From Rhizobiaceae bacterium (lineage in GTDB: Bacteria; Pseudomonadota; Alphaproteobacteria; Rhizobiales; Rhizobiaceae), in assembly GCA_023953775.1 (NCBI GenBank), contig JAMLJD010000020.1:1-64000 (forward strand): a stretch of 64,000 nt of DNA, read 5' to 3'. The translations under genes and the position numbers were made by a program. The notes below the pieces were generated by a model, which did no database searches, was not told where the DNA came from, and saw nothing but the letters and a program-made list of their open reading frames with translations. The stretch's first letter is position 1, and every line of letters begins with the position of its first letter. This document shows, piece after piece, positions 15,925 through 24,313 of this stretch.

Positions 15925-16494
15925 TCAATCCGCGGCCCGGTCGGTAGACGCGTCGCGACGTTCCATGAAACGTATACGATTGCCGAACGGATCGGTGACC
16001 TGCATTTCCGGCCCCCAGTCCTGCTCTTTCACACCCGGTTTCATATAGCGGTAATCCTTCGCCGAGAGTTCGGATTGAAGGTCGCGGACACCCGTCATGT
16101 AGACCACCATGTTGGCGCCGGGGCTGGCATCGCCGGAATGTTCGGACAGATGCAGGATGAGACCGCCGCGCGAGACCTGGGTGTAGAGCGGGAAGTTGTC
16201 GCCGAAGCGGTGTTCCCAGTCGATCGCGAAGCCGAGAAAGCCGCAATAGAATTCATGCGCCTTGGCAACGTCGAATATGCGCACGATCGGCACGGCGGGC
16301 TCGAAGGAAATGCGGCCTGATCCCGGTTCGCCTGACGCCTTCTCGATCCGCGCCGACAGCACGTTCCACGTCTCGAGCCCGAACTGGCGAGCGACGATCT
16401 CGAGCGCTTCGGAATGGGTGATGTCGATGTTTCGCGGGGCAAGCGCCTCCCGCAAGGCTTTCGCCATCGCCTTGGCGTCCAGATAGCTGCGCAT
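15925..16494 (-). CDS. Glyoxalase/bleomycin-resistance superfamily protein
   Basis: A 189-aa protein in two parts. Residues 1 to about 55 (MRSYLDAKAMAKALREALA, HSEALEIVARQFGLETWNVL) match the helical glyoxalase-related N-terminal domain found before some VOC domains. Residues about 65-185 form a VOC domain: VPIVRIFDVAKAHEFYCGFL, LILHLSEHSGD and QVTDPFGNRIRFME with a possible metal Glu near the end. The ATG at 16494 has GAGGA eight bases upstream; a GTG six codons earlier (16512) would place that Shine-Dalgarno inside the gene, so it is less likely. Substrate unknown; antibiotic resistance should not be assumed. Confidence 0.82.
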   Translation of the reverse strand: MRSYLDAKAMAKALREALAPRNIDITHSEALEIVARQFGLETWNVLSARIEKASGEPGSGRISFEPAVPIVRIFDVAKAHEFYCGFLGFAIDWEHRFGDNFPLYTQVSRGGLILHLSEHSGDASPGANMVVYMTGVRDLQSELSAKDYRYMKPGVKEQDWGPEMQVTDPFGNRIRFMERRDASTDRAAD

Positions 16495-16774
16495 GGTTGT
16501 CGTCCTCTTCACCGGCGAACCGCGTGCTCAGTGCCCGCATTGCTGACGCGTTCGCCGACGTAAGGGAGAACAACGGAGCCAGGATTCGATGCATTCGCCA
16601 TACCTTGAAAAAAGGCGCGGGTCTGCCGGCTGCACCGGGCCGTCAGCCACTCTTGCCGCTGGCCGTTCAGCCGTCAACCGTGCCGCCCGGTGAACCTTTT
16701 CGCCCTCCGCCGCGACACAGGATCGAGGCCGGCGCAACCGCGCCTGCCCGGACCCGGCAAGGAGGACGATACCG

Positions 16775-16951
16775 ATGAACGCCCGGCGCAAGACCCTGAT
16801 TTCCGCCATCGCCCTTTTGCTGGCGCTGATCCTCGGCATTCTGCCGCTGGTGCCCACCGCGCAATCGGCCGGCGGCTGGGGCTATGAATTCGGCAGCGGC
16901 GGCAATATCGGCATGGCTTCCGATCCGGCGGCCGGCAGCGCCTCCGGATAG
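16775..16951 (+). CDS. Small exported hypothetical protein (58 aa)
   Basis: ATG at 16775 stands seven bases after an excellent ribosome site (AAGGAGGA at 16758-16765) and the frame ends in TAG at 16951. The product starts MNARRKTLISAIALLLALIL, a basic n-region plus a hydrophobic core, then VPTAQSAGGWGYE with an Ala-x-Ser-Ala cleavage option. A Gly/Ser/Ala-rich tail of about 25 residues follows. It would be secreted or anchored by the uncleaved helix. I do not recognise a family. The ribosome site and signal peptide make it credible despite its size; it sits 85 bp upstream of uvrD in the same direction. Confidence 0.6.
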   Translation: MNARRKTLISAIALLLALILGILPLVPTAQSAGGWGYEFGSGGNIGMASDPAAGSASG

Positions 16952-17036
16952 CCGGGCCGTCCAAACCGCCGTTCCCGGCCCGTTCCGCCAACGGCTCGTC
17001 TGGCCTTTCGCGCCCGAATCACTACATTCGGATGAA

Positions 17037-19664
17037 ATGCCCGATTTTCCGGACGACATGCCCTTTTTCGACGGCCCCGCCGGCGGCCCGCCAGAGCGCG
17101 GCGGCTCCGGCATCGCCGCGCGTGCCATGGCCGCAAGGCGCGGCTCCGCACCCGACTATCTCTCCGGCCTCAACCCGGAGCAGCGCCTTGCCGTCGAAAC
17201 TACCGAGGGACCGGTTCTGGTGCTCGCCGGCGCCGGCACCGGCAAGACGCGTGTGCTGACGACGCGCATCGCCCATATCCTCGCCACCGGCCGCGCCTTT
17301 CCCTCGCAGATCCTCGCGGTGACCTTCACCAACAAGGCGGCGCGCGAGATGAAGATGCGCATCGGCCTGCTGGTCGGCGAGGCCATCGAGGGCATGCCCT
17401 GGCTCGGCACGTTCCACTCGATCGGCGTCAAGATCCTGCGCCGCCACGCCGAACTCGCCGGGCTGAAGTCGAACTTCACCATTCTCGACACCGACGACCA
17501 GATCAGGCTCCTGAAGCAGCTCATCCAGGCCGAGAACCTCGACGACAAGCGCTGGCCGGCGCGCCAGTTCGCGCAGATGATCGACGGCTGGAAGAACAAA
17601 GGGCTGGGACCGGACGAAATTCCCGAGGGCGACGCGCGCGCCTTCGCCAATGGCAAGGGCCGCGAACTCTATCGTGCATATCAGGAGCGGCTGAAGACGC
17701 TGAACGCCTGCGACTTCGGCGATCTTCTGTGCCACCCGATCCGCATCCTGCGCCAGCACCACGACGTGCTGGCCGAATATCATCGCAAGTTCAAATACAT
17801 CCTCGTCGACGAGTATCAGGACACCAACACCGCGCAATATATGTGGCTCCGGCTTCTGGCGCAGCGGCCTCAGCCGAAGTCCGCCGGGACTTCGCTGCAG
17901 ACGGCCGAAGGCCGCAAGTCCGACCGGGCGTCCGAGCCTTTGCGAGGCCCCCGCGGAGCCGATGTGCGAAGCGAACTCGGCGTGAGCGAAAACAAGGTCA
18001 ACATCTGCTGCGTCGGCGACGATGATCAGTCGATCTATGGCTGGCGCGGCGCCGAGGTCGACAACATCCTGCGCTTCGAGAAGGATTTTCCCGGCGCCAC
18101 CGTCATCAGGCTGGAGCGCAACTACCGCTCGACCGCCCACATACTGGGTGCGGCCTCGCACCTGATCGCCCACAATGAGGGCCGGCTCGGCAAGACGCTG
18201 TTCACCGACGCGGCGGACGCCGAAGACGCCAAGGTGATGGTGCACGCCGCGTGGGATTCCGAGGAGGAAGCCCGCGCCGTCGGCGAGGCGATCGAGCAGC
18301 ACCAGCGCGCCGGCCACACCCTCAACGACATGGCGATCCTGGTGCGCGCTTCCTTCCAGATGCGCGAGTTCGAGGACCGCTTCGTCACGCTCGGCCTCAA
18401 CTACCGCGTCATCGGCGGCCCGCGCTTCTACGAGCGGGCCGAGATCCGCGACGCGATGGCCTATCTGCGTGTCGTCGCCCAGCCAGCCGACGACCTCGCC
18501 TTCGAACGCATCGTCAACGTGCCGAAGCGCGGGCTGGGCGAGGCCGCGGTGCGACAGATCCACGACACGGCGCGCATGTCCGGCATCCCGATGTTCGCAG
18601 CCGCGCGCGACCTCGCCTCCACCGAGGAGCTGAAGCCCAAGCCGCGCGCCGCGCTGCGCACGCTGGTCGAGGGCTTCGAGCGCTGGCAGGGCATGATCGA
18701 CAACACCAGCCACACCGACCTGGCCGAGACGATCCTCGAGGAGAGCGGCTACACCGAGATGTGGAAGAACGACCGCTCGGCCGATGCGCCGGGCCGGCTC
18801 GACAACCTCAAGGAACTCATCCGGTCCATGGAGGAATATGAGAGCCTGCGCTCCTTCCTCGAACATGTCGCGCTGGTCATGGACGCCGAGAAGAACGAGG
18901 ACATGGATGCCGTCTCGATCATGACGCTGCATTCGGCCAAGGGGCTGGAATTCGAGACCGTGTTCCTGCCCGGATGGGAGGAAGGGCTGTTTCCCCACCA
19001 GCGCGCGCTCGACGAGGGCGGCCGCTCCGGGCTGGAGGAGGAACGCCGCCTCGCCTATGTCGGGCTGACGCGCGCCAAGAAGAACCTGCATCTCTGGTTC
19101 ACGTCCAACCGCCGCATCCACGGACTGTGGCAGTCGACCATTCCCTCGCGCTTCCTCGACGAATTGCCCGAGAACCATGTCGAGGTGATGGAGACCGGCA
19201 ATTCCTATGGCGGCTACGGCGCCGGCGGCTTCGGCGACAGCTATGGCGGACGCCGCAACCCTTACGGCGCCTCGCGCTTCGATACTGTCGGCAAGGACGC
19301 CAGCGGCTCGTTCTCCAACACCTACGCAACCCCCGGCTGGGCGCGCGCCCAGAAGAACCGCACCGAGGCGACCGACCGCAACTGGGGCTCGCGCTCCGGC
19401 CACGCCGTCGAGCGCATCGGCTATGGCGAGGTGGATTCGGGCTACGGCGCCGGCCGCGGCTCGGTGAAGGGCCGGGTCATCGAGGGCGAGCTGGTCGCCA
19501 AGTCGGTCTCCGATACGCCGTCGGCCTTCAAGGTCGGCGACCGCGTCTTCCACCTCAAATTCGGCAACGGCAACATCGCCTCTGTCGACGGTAACAAGCT
19601 GACCATCGATTTCGACAAGGCCGGCCAGAAACGCGTGCTCGACGGGTTCGTCGAACGGGTGTGA
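17037..19664 (+). CDS. uvrD: UvrD/PcrA-type ATP-dependent DNA helicase (superfamily 1)
   Basis: An 875-aa 3'-5' helicase for nucleotide-excision and mismatch repair. Motifs: Q motif LNPEQRLAVETTEGPV, Walker A AGAGTGKT (64-71), Ia TFTNKAAREMK, II VDEYQDTN, III GDDDQSIYGWRGAE, IV RLERNYRS, V VSIMTLHSAKGLEFETVF, VI EERRLAYVGLTRAKK. The C-terminal 55 residues (FKVGDRVFHLKFGNG, LTIDFDKAGQKRVL) look like the Tudor-like domain of PcrA. Between motifs II and III an extra segment of about 46 residues (about 276-321) interrupts the usual short loop; its DNA contains a perfect 8-bp hairpin, as if a palindromic element had inserted in frame. ATG 17037 is chosen; the frame is open upstream but lacks similarity. 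Confidence 0.95.
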   Translation: MPDFPDDMPFFDGPAGGPPERGGSGIAARAMAARRGSAPDYLSGLNPEQRLAVETTEGPVLVLAGAGTGKTRVLTTRIAHILATGRAFPSQILAVTFTNKAAREMKMRIGLLVGEAIEGMPWLGTFHSIGVKILRRHAELAGLKSNFTILDTDDQIRLLKQLIQAENLDDKRWPARQFAQMIDGWKNKGLGPDEIPEGDARAFANGKGRELYRAYQERLKTLNACDFGDLLCHPIRILRQHHDVLAEYHRKFKYILVDEYQDTNTAQYMWLRLLAQRPQPKSAGTSLQTAEGRKSDRASEPLRGPRGADVRSELGVSENKVNICCVGDDDQSIYGWRGAEVDNILRFEKDFPGATVIRLERNYRSTAHILGAASHLIAHNEGRLGKTLFTDAADAEDAKVMVHAAWDSEEEARAVGEAIEQHQRAGHTLNDMAILVRASFQMREFEDRFVTLGLNYRVIGGPRFYERAEIRDAMAYLRVVAQPADDLAFERIVNVPKRGLGEAAVRQIHDTARMSGIPMFAAARDLASTEELKPKPRAALRTLVEGFERWQGMIDNTSHTDLAETILEESGYTEMWKNDRSADAPGRLDNLKELIRSMEEYESLRSFLEHVALVMDAEKNEDMDAVSIMTLHSAKGLEFETVFLPGWEEGLFPHQRALDEGGRSGLEEERRLAYVGLTRAKKNLHLWFTSNRRIHGLWQSTIPSRFLDELPENHVEVMETGNSYGGYGAGGFGDSYGGRRNPYGASRFDTVGKDASGSFSNTYATPGWARAQKNRTEATDRNWGSRSGHAVERIGYGEVDSGYGAGRGSVKGRVIEGELVAKSVSDTPSAFKVGDRVFHLKFGNGNIASVDGNKLTIDFDKAGQKRVLDGFVERV
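17863..18000 (+). repeat. Palindromic element inserted in frame within uvrD
   Basis: This stretch encodes the extra UvrD segment and has inverted-repeat character unlike its surroundings. CGAAGTCC at 17875-17882 pairs perfectly with GGACTTCG at 17887-17894 around a GCCG loop; GGCC-GAA-GGCC follows at 17903-17913; and CCGAG near 17932 is matched by CTCGG near 17976. The limits are set by where the helicase family similarity stops and resumes. The reading frame is kept throughout. It resembles, in principle, the protein-coding palindromic elements of Rickettsia, but no relation is claimed. Confidence 0.45.
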
Positions 19665-19743
19665 GGCCCGCCATCTCGTCTGCCGCTACGCCCCTCTGAC
19701 GTGGGTCAAAGACCGCCGTGCGGTTCCGTGCAAGATACCTCCC

Positions 19744-20592
19744 ATGCAGGGCATTCTCGTCATCGCATCGATCGTTCTGGTTGTGGGCGTTTCGATCCTC
19801 GGCGCCTGGCGTCACGCCGATCGCCGGGCCGACAACGCGGAATGGGCCCGCCTCGCGGCCCTGCAACCCGGACGCCCGCAACTCTTCGATCCGGCGATGA
19901 CCGCCGGACTGCCCGAACCTGCCCGAAGGTTCTTCGGTTTCGCCATCGCGCCCGGCACGCCGCTCGTCACGGTCGCGGAACTCGACATGACAGGAAGGTT
20001 CAGCCTCGGCACCAGAAACCGGCCGAACTATCTGCCGATGACGGCGCGTCAGATCCTCGCCGCGCCCGAAGGCTTTGTCTGGACGATGCAGGCCGCCAAG
20101 GGCGCAATGCGGGTTTCCGGCTCCGACTCGGCATCGTGGACACGGTTCTGGCTGCTGGGCGTCGTCCCGGTCGCGCGCGCGGGCGGTTCGGCGGACCACG
20201 CCCGTTCCGCGCTGGGACGCTACGTCGCCGAAGCGGTCTTTTGGACGCCGGCGGCCCTGCTGGTCACGCCCGGCGTGACATGGGAGCCGGTCGACCGCGA
20301 TACGGTGCGCGTGACGATGCCGCATGCCGGCCTCGAGCAGCCGGTCGACATCACCGTGGACGCGCAGGGCCGCCCGGTGAGGGTGGAACTGCCGCGCTGG
20401 ACGGACGCCAATCCGGACCGGGAATTTCGCCTGCAGCCGTTCGGCGGCTATCTTTCGGACTTCCGCGAGTTCGGCGGCTTTCACCTGCCCACGCATGTCG
20501 AAGCGGGCAACCACTTCGGCACCGACGATTATTTCCCATTTTTCATCGCCGCCGTGACCGATATCCGATTTCCGGCCGCAGGCTCACCATAG
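19744..20592 (+). CDS. DUF6544 family membrane-anchored protein
   Basis: A 282-aa protein with an N-terminal hydrophobic helix (residues 4-22, ILVIASIVLVVGVSILGAW) that may anchor it in the inner membrane. The pattern MTAGLPEPARRFFGFAIAPG, then AELDMTGRFSLGTR, PMTARQILAAPEGFVWTM, LGRYVAEAVFWTPAALL and FGGYLSDFREFGGFHLPTHV agrees with DUF6544, whose function is unknown. It begins 79 bp after uvrD and converges with an exported hypothetical protein (46 bp between stops). Confidence 0.72.
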   Translation: MQGILVIASIVLVVGVSILGAWRHADRRADNAEWARLAALQPGRPQLFDPAMTAGLPEPARRFFGFAIAPGTPLVTVAELDMTGRFSLGTRNRPNYLPMTARQILAAPEGFVWTMQAAKGAMRVSGSDSASWTRFWLLGVVPVARAGGSADHARSALGRYVAEAVFWTPAALLVTPGVTWEPVDRDTVRVTMPHAGLEQPVDITVDAQGRPVRVELPRWTDANPDREFRLQPFGGYLSDFREFGGFHLPTHVEAGNHFGTDDYFPFFIAAVTDIRFPAAGSP

Positions 20593-20638
20593 AATTCAGC
20601 TTGGCCAGTCGAGCCCCGCAGCGCACGTTTCGCGCTCC

Positions 20639-21136
20639 TCAGCCATCGGCCGCGGCGCACCGTGCTTCGATCTCAGCGCGCTCCGACGCAGTCGGGATGT
20701 AGTCAAGCCGTCCCTTGACGTTTCCGCCGGCCATGACGTGGCCCTGCTCGCCGCACGCGCTGTGGCAATGCAGCCCGATCATCGCCTTTCTTTCGGTCAC
20801 GACGAGGTCATCGATCTCGGTCCGGCGCGTCTTGATCACCACGTCGAACCTGGCCGCGCCGATCAGGAAGCCTTCGGGCGCGGTGTAGACGTAATGCTCG
20901 TCGCGAGCCTGATCTTCGCAATCGGGGGCGACCGAACCGTCCGTATTGCGGCCGGGCTTGCAGATCACCCGGAACTGTTCGCTTACGAATGGCTTGCCTT
21001 TCGAGGCTCGCAGCTCCGAAACCGCATCCGCGACACAGGCCGCAATATCCTTTGCAGCCGGCTCGTTCACCCCGAGCGCTGCCGAAGTGCTGACGATCAA
21101 GCCGGCCAGCAGCAGCCGAAAATCCAGGAATTTCAT
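20639..21136 (-). CDS. Exported hypothetical protein
   Basis: A 165-aa protein with an N-terminal signal-like segment (MKFLDFRLLLAGLIVSTSAAL). The mature part has eight cysteines, including IAACVADAV, FRVICKPG, APDCEDQA and GLHCHSACGEQGH, so disulphides or metal binding in the periplasm are likely. I do not recognise a family. It lies 34 bp downstream of the cupin gene on the same strand and could be co-transcribed with it. Confidence 0.6.
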   Translation of the reverse strand: MKFLDFRLLLAGLIVSTSAALGVNEPAAKDIAACVADAVSELRASKGKPFVSEQFRVICKPGRNTDGSVAPDCEDQARDEHYVYTAPEGFLIGAARFDVVIKTRRTEIDDLVVTERKAMIGLHCHSACGEQGHVMAGGNVKGRLDYIPTASERAEIEARCAAADG

Positions 21137-21170
21137 GACGTTCCTCCGTTATGCTTGCGCAACCGGGCGG

Positions 21171-21653
21171 TCATTCGGCAAGCGGCGGACCGACGAGGCG
21201 TTGCTTGAATTGCGTCGCGATCTCGTTGATGCGCTCCATGTCCTGCGGGATCTTCAGGTCTTCGGCTGCAACCGCCTCGAAAAACCCTTCGAAGCCAGCC
21301 GGCGTCAGCATGATGAGAAATTTCCCGCCATTTTCGGAGATCACCCGAAAAGTGTGTTCGGACCCCTTGGGCGCGAACGCCACCTCGCCTTCCTTGATCG
21401 TCTTTTCCTTGCCCCCGGCAACGACCCGTGCCTCGCCCTTGAGGAGGAAAAGCGCTTCGTCGGCGTCGTCGTGTACATGCATCGGCGGCCCGGCCGGACC
21501 GGGAACGGTTTCGGTGAACAACCCGATCGACCCGCCGGTCTCCCCGCCCTCGAGAAGAACGTGGAACTCCGATCCGTTCCACGTCACGGGGTCGTGGGCC
21601 AGGGCGGGCCCGGCGAAAAGCACGATCGCTGTGGTGGCCAGAACAAGTCGCAT
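21171..21653 (-). CDS. Exported cupin-domain protein
   Basis: A 160-aa protein with a signal peptide (MRLVLATTAIVLFAGPALA, cut after Ala-Leu-Ala). The cupin core has motif 1 as PPMHVHDDADEALFLLKGEA, with two His and one Glu as metal ligands, and motif 2 as FAPKGSEHTFRVISENGGKF with a further His. Its N-terminal strand region (WNGSEFHVLLEGGETGGSIG) is like that of quercetinase-type cupins. The enzymatic activity, if any, is unknown. It diverges from the CadC-like regulator across 115 bp, so that regulator may control it. Confidence 0.82.
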   Translation of the reverse strand: MRLVLATTAIVLFAGPALAHDPVTWNGSEFHVLLEGGETGGSIGLFTETVPGPAGPPMHVHDDADEALFLLKGEARVVAGGKEKTIKEGEVAFAPKGSEHTFRVISENGGKFLIMLTPAGFEGFFEAVAAEDLKIPQDMERINEIATQFKQRLVGPPLAE

Positions 21654-21768
21654 GTCGGTCTCCTTCTTCGTTTCGCATCAGGCAAACGCGACGGGATTCG
21701 ACGCATGACCGCCGCGCTGTATAGTGGGATTGAAGGGAGCGTCGCGGCTTGCGGGCAATTGAAATCCC

Positions 21769-23361
21769 ATGAAATCTTCTGAAATCACATTGGGATCGAT
21801 GGTTCTGGACAGGGCCAACCGGAAGCTGAGCGACCGGTCGGGAAGCCCGGTGCCGCTCCGCTACCGTTCGATGAGCGTATTGCTCGTTCTGGCCGAAACC
21901 CCCGGCGAGAATGTCGACCGTCAGACCATTATCGACGCCGTATGGCCGGACACGCATGTCAGCGAGGACAGTCTGGCTCAATGCATCGCAGACATTCGTC
22001 GCGCGCTCGGAGACACCGAGCGCAACATCGTGGAAACGGTGCCGCGCCTCGGATACCGGCTCGTCCCGGCGCCGGTTCAGGCTGTAGAACGCGCTTCGCG
22101 GCTGCTGATTGGCGCCGCGATTGCTGCCGGTATCGCGGCGATCTGTGTCGTCGCATATCTGGCATGGCCGAAGGACGCGAACAGGACCGCCGCAGTTGCG
22201 GTTCTTCCCCTCGAGGACCTCAGCGCGCCGGAACATGCCGGGTATCTCAGCGACGCGCTGAGCGAGGGGATCATCACAGAGCTGGCCCGTTTTCCGCAGT
22301 TCAAGGTGATTGCACGCAATTCGAGCTTTCAGTTCCGCGATTCTCCCACCGATATCCGCGAGATCGGCGGCACGCTTGGCGCCGACTATGTCGTCGAGGG
22401 AAGCCAGCAATTCGACGGCGAGGACATCCGCATCACAATCCAGCTGATCGAAACCGAGCGGGGCACGCACGTCTTCGCGCGCAAGTTCGATCGCAGGCTC
22501 GGCGAGTTGCTGGCCGTTCAGGACGAGATCGTCGGCCACGTCGCGGCAACCATCGGCGGAACCGTCCTGGCCCACCTTCCCGACCGCCAGCCGGACCGCG
22601 ATCCCGGTTCGATCCTTCGCGGCCTGCAGGCGCGGAAGCTGATGAGCCAGCCCACCCGCTCCCACTGGGAAAAGGCGCTCGCGCTCGAAGAGATGTCGAT
22701 CAGGGAAGACCCCGCCTCGCCCTGGGGGTACATCGGCAAATCGCTCATGCTTCTGAATGGCGTGTTCCAGGGATGGATATCGACGCCGCGCGGGGAAATC
22801 CTGGACGAGGCGGCCCAGCTTGCCGGAAAGGCAATGGAACTCGCGCCGGACAACTACATGTCACACTACGCTGCGGCGCGGATCCTCGCGGTGCAGAAGA
22901 ATTACGCCGCGGCGCTGCAGCACTACGAGCGGGCGGCGGAACTGAATCCATCGGATTCGATCGTGTTCATCGCCATGTCGCTGCCGCTTCTGTTTACCGG
23001 CGAGACCGACCGCGCAATGGACATGCTGCAAAGGGCGAAGTCGGTGGACCCGCTGCACGGCGACTGGCTCTCCTGGCAACTCGGCTGGGCGTACTGGCAG
23101 AAGCGGGAGTGCGACAAGGGTCTGGAGGCCATGCGTGCAATGGCCAACCCGCCCGCGGTTTCGAAGACGATGCTTGCCGCCCTTTACGTCTGCGCGGGCG
23201 AGACGGCGAAGGCGAAGGACGTCATGGCCGGTTTCCTGAAGACGAGGCCGGGCTATTCGCTCGCCGACGAAATCCGTCTCAACCCTGCCGACTGGAAGCC
23301 GGAAGGAACGCGCGCGCGATGGCTGGCCGCCATGCGCGAAGCCGGAATGCCGGAAAGCTAG
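21769..23361 (+). CDS. CadC-like membrane transcriptional regulator with TPR region
   Basis: A 530-aa protein with three parts. Residues 1 to about 102 form an OmpR/CadC-type winged helix (TIIDAVWPDTHVSEDSLAQC, IVETVPRLGYRLVP). A single transmembrane helix lies near 111-133. The periplasmic part begins with a TolB/FlgO-like domain (AVAVLPLEDLSAPEHAGYLS, LGADYVVEGSQQFDGEDIRI), then TPR-like helices (about 290-500). Such proteins bind DNA from the membrane and sense a periplasmic signal. It is divergent from the cupin gene, the most likely target. ATG 21769 is the first codon of the frame that gives the typical N-terminus. Confidence 0.85.
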   Translation: MKSSEITLGSMVLDRANRKLSDRSGSPVPLRYRSMSVLLVLAETPGENVDRQTIIDAVWPDTHVSEDSLAQCIADIRRALGDTERNIVETVPRLGYRLVPAPVQAVERASRLLIGAAIAAGIAAICVVAYLAWPKDANRTAAVAVLPLEDLSAPEHAGYLSDALSEGIITELARFPQFKVIARNSSFQFRDSPTDIREIGGTLGADYVVEGSQQFDGEDIRITIQLIETERGTHVFARKFDRRLGELLAVQDEIVGHVAATIGGTVLAHLPDRQPDRDPGSILRGLQARKLMSQPTRSHWEKALALEEMSIREDPASPWGYIGKSLMLLNGVFQGWISTPRGEILDEAAQLAGKAMELAPDNYMSHYAAARILAVQKNYAAALQHYERAAELNPSDSIVFIAMSLPLLFTGETDRAMDMLQRAKSVDPLHGDWLSWQLGWAYWQKRECDKGLEAMRAMANPPAVSKTMLAALYVCAGETAKAKDVMAGFLKTRPGYSLADEIRLNPADWKPEGTRARWLAAMREAGMPES

Positions 23362-23395
23362 CCGTGCTGGCAGGCGGCAATACCCTGCGGCGCCC

Positions 23396-24184
23396 CTACC
23401 CCAGCTTCTCCGCGCCTTTCGGCACGCCGGCGTCGATCGGCTCGGCCATGCGGCGCGACGTCGAGGTCATTCGTGCCGCGGCCGACAGGTTGGGGCGCAC
23501 ATGGACCGGGGCGACGCCGTTCACGCGACCGTAGAGGTCGATGATGTCCTGGTTCATGAAGCGCAGGCAGCCCGACGAGGCGTTCTTGCCGATCGAGCTC
23601 CACTCAGGCGTGCCGTGCAGCCGGTACATCGTGTCCTGGCCGTCGCGGAACAGATACATGGCGCGCGCGCCGAGCGGGTTCTGCGGCCCGGGCGGCATGC
23701 CCTCGGCATATTTGGCCAGTTCCGGCTTGCGCTGGATCATCTCGGCCGGCGGCGTCCATGTCGGCCATTTCTTCTTCCATTGCACGACGGCGCTGCCGGT
23801 CCAGCCGAAGCCGGCCTTGCCGAGGCTGACGCCGTAGCGGATCGCCTTGCCGCCCGGCTGGACGAGATAGAGGAAGTGCTGCGAGGTATCGACGACGATG
23901 GTGCCCGGCGCCTCGCCGGTCGGGTTGTCGACGACCTGGCGGTAGAACTTCGGATCGACCCTGTCGAACGGGATCGCCGGCAGGTTGTAGCCCTCGTCGA
24001 CACGGGCCGCATACATCGTCGCCGGATCGCCGAGGCCCGGCGTCGCCGGCTCGGCGACGACCGGCGGTGTCACGACGTCCGTCGTGGTGCAGGCAGCCAG
24101 CGCGAGCGAGGTCGCGCCCGCAAAGCCAGCGCCGAGAAAACCGCGCCGGTCGAGGCGCCTTGAGAAAAGCTCGAAATCGGTCAT
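23396..24184 (-). CDS. L,D-transpeptidase, predicted Tat-exported lipoprotein
   Basis: A 262-aa YkuD-type enzyme that cross-links peptidoglycan (3-3 links) or attaches proteins to it. The leader has a twin-arginine motif DRRGFLGAG (12-20) and a lipobox LAAC with Cys32, so it is probably folded before export and lipidated. The catalytic signature is LHGTPEWSSIGKNASSGCLR, carrying His and the nucleophilic Cys in SSGCLRF. FDRVDPKFYRQVVDNP and GTIVVDTSQHFLYLVQPGGK mark the start of the fold. ATG 24184 is chosen since it leads into the signal. Convergent with the regulator; monocistronic as far as seen. Confidence 0.92.
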   Translation of the reverse strand: MTDFELFSRRLDRRGFLGAGFAGATSLALAACTTTDVVTPPVVAEPATPGLGDPATMYAARVDEGYNLPAIPFDRVDPKFYRQVVDNPTGEAPGTIVVDTSQHFLYLVQPGGKAIRYGVSLGKAGFGWTGSAVVQWKKKWPTWTPPAEMIQRKPELAKYAEGMPPGPQNPLGARAMYLFRDGQDTMYRLHGTPEWSSIGKNASSGCLRFMNQDIIDLYGRVNGVAPVHVRPNLSAAARMTSTSRRMAEPIDAGVPKGAEKLG

Positions 24185-24313
24185 CGGAACCCCCCGGTTC
24201 GCCTTGCGGCGCGGCAAGTCGTTGCCTGCATGAAGCCGCCACCCTCCTGAATATCCGATTCCGAAAGCGGCGAGAACATGGCTCGCACTGCCGGCCTGCG
24301 CTGCGAACTCCGC

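Noticed and set aside
15925-16494. Bleomycin resistance gene
   Set aside because: The VOC fold is shared by many enzymes; no resistance-specific feature is visible, so only the superfamily is claimed.
16884-17036. Longer start for uvrD
   Set aside because: The extra 51 codons overlap the 58-aa small gene and have no helicase similarity; ATG 17037 directly precedes the typical N-terminus.
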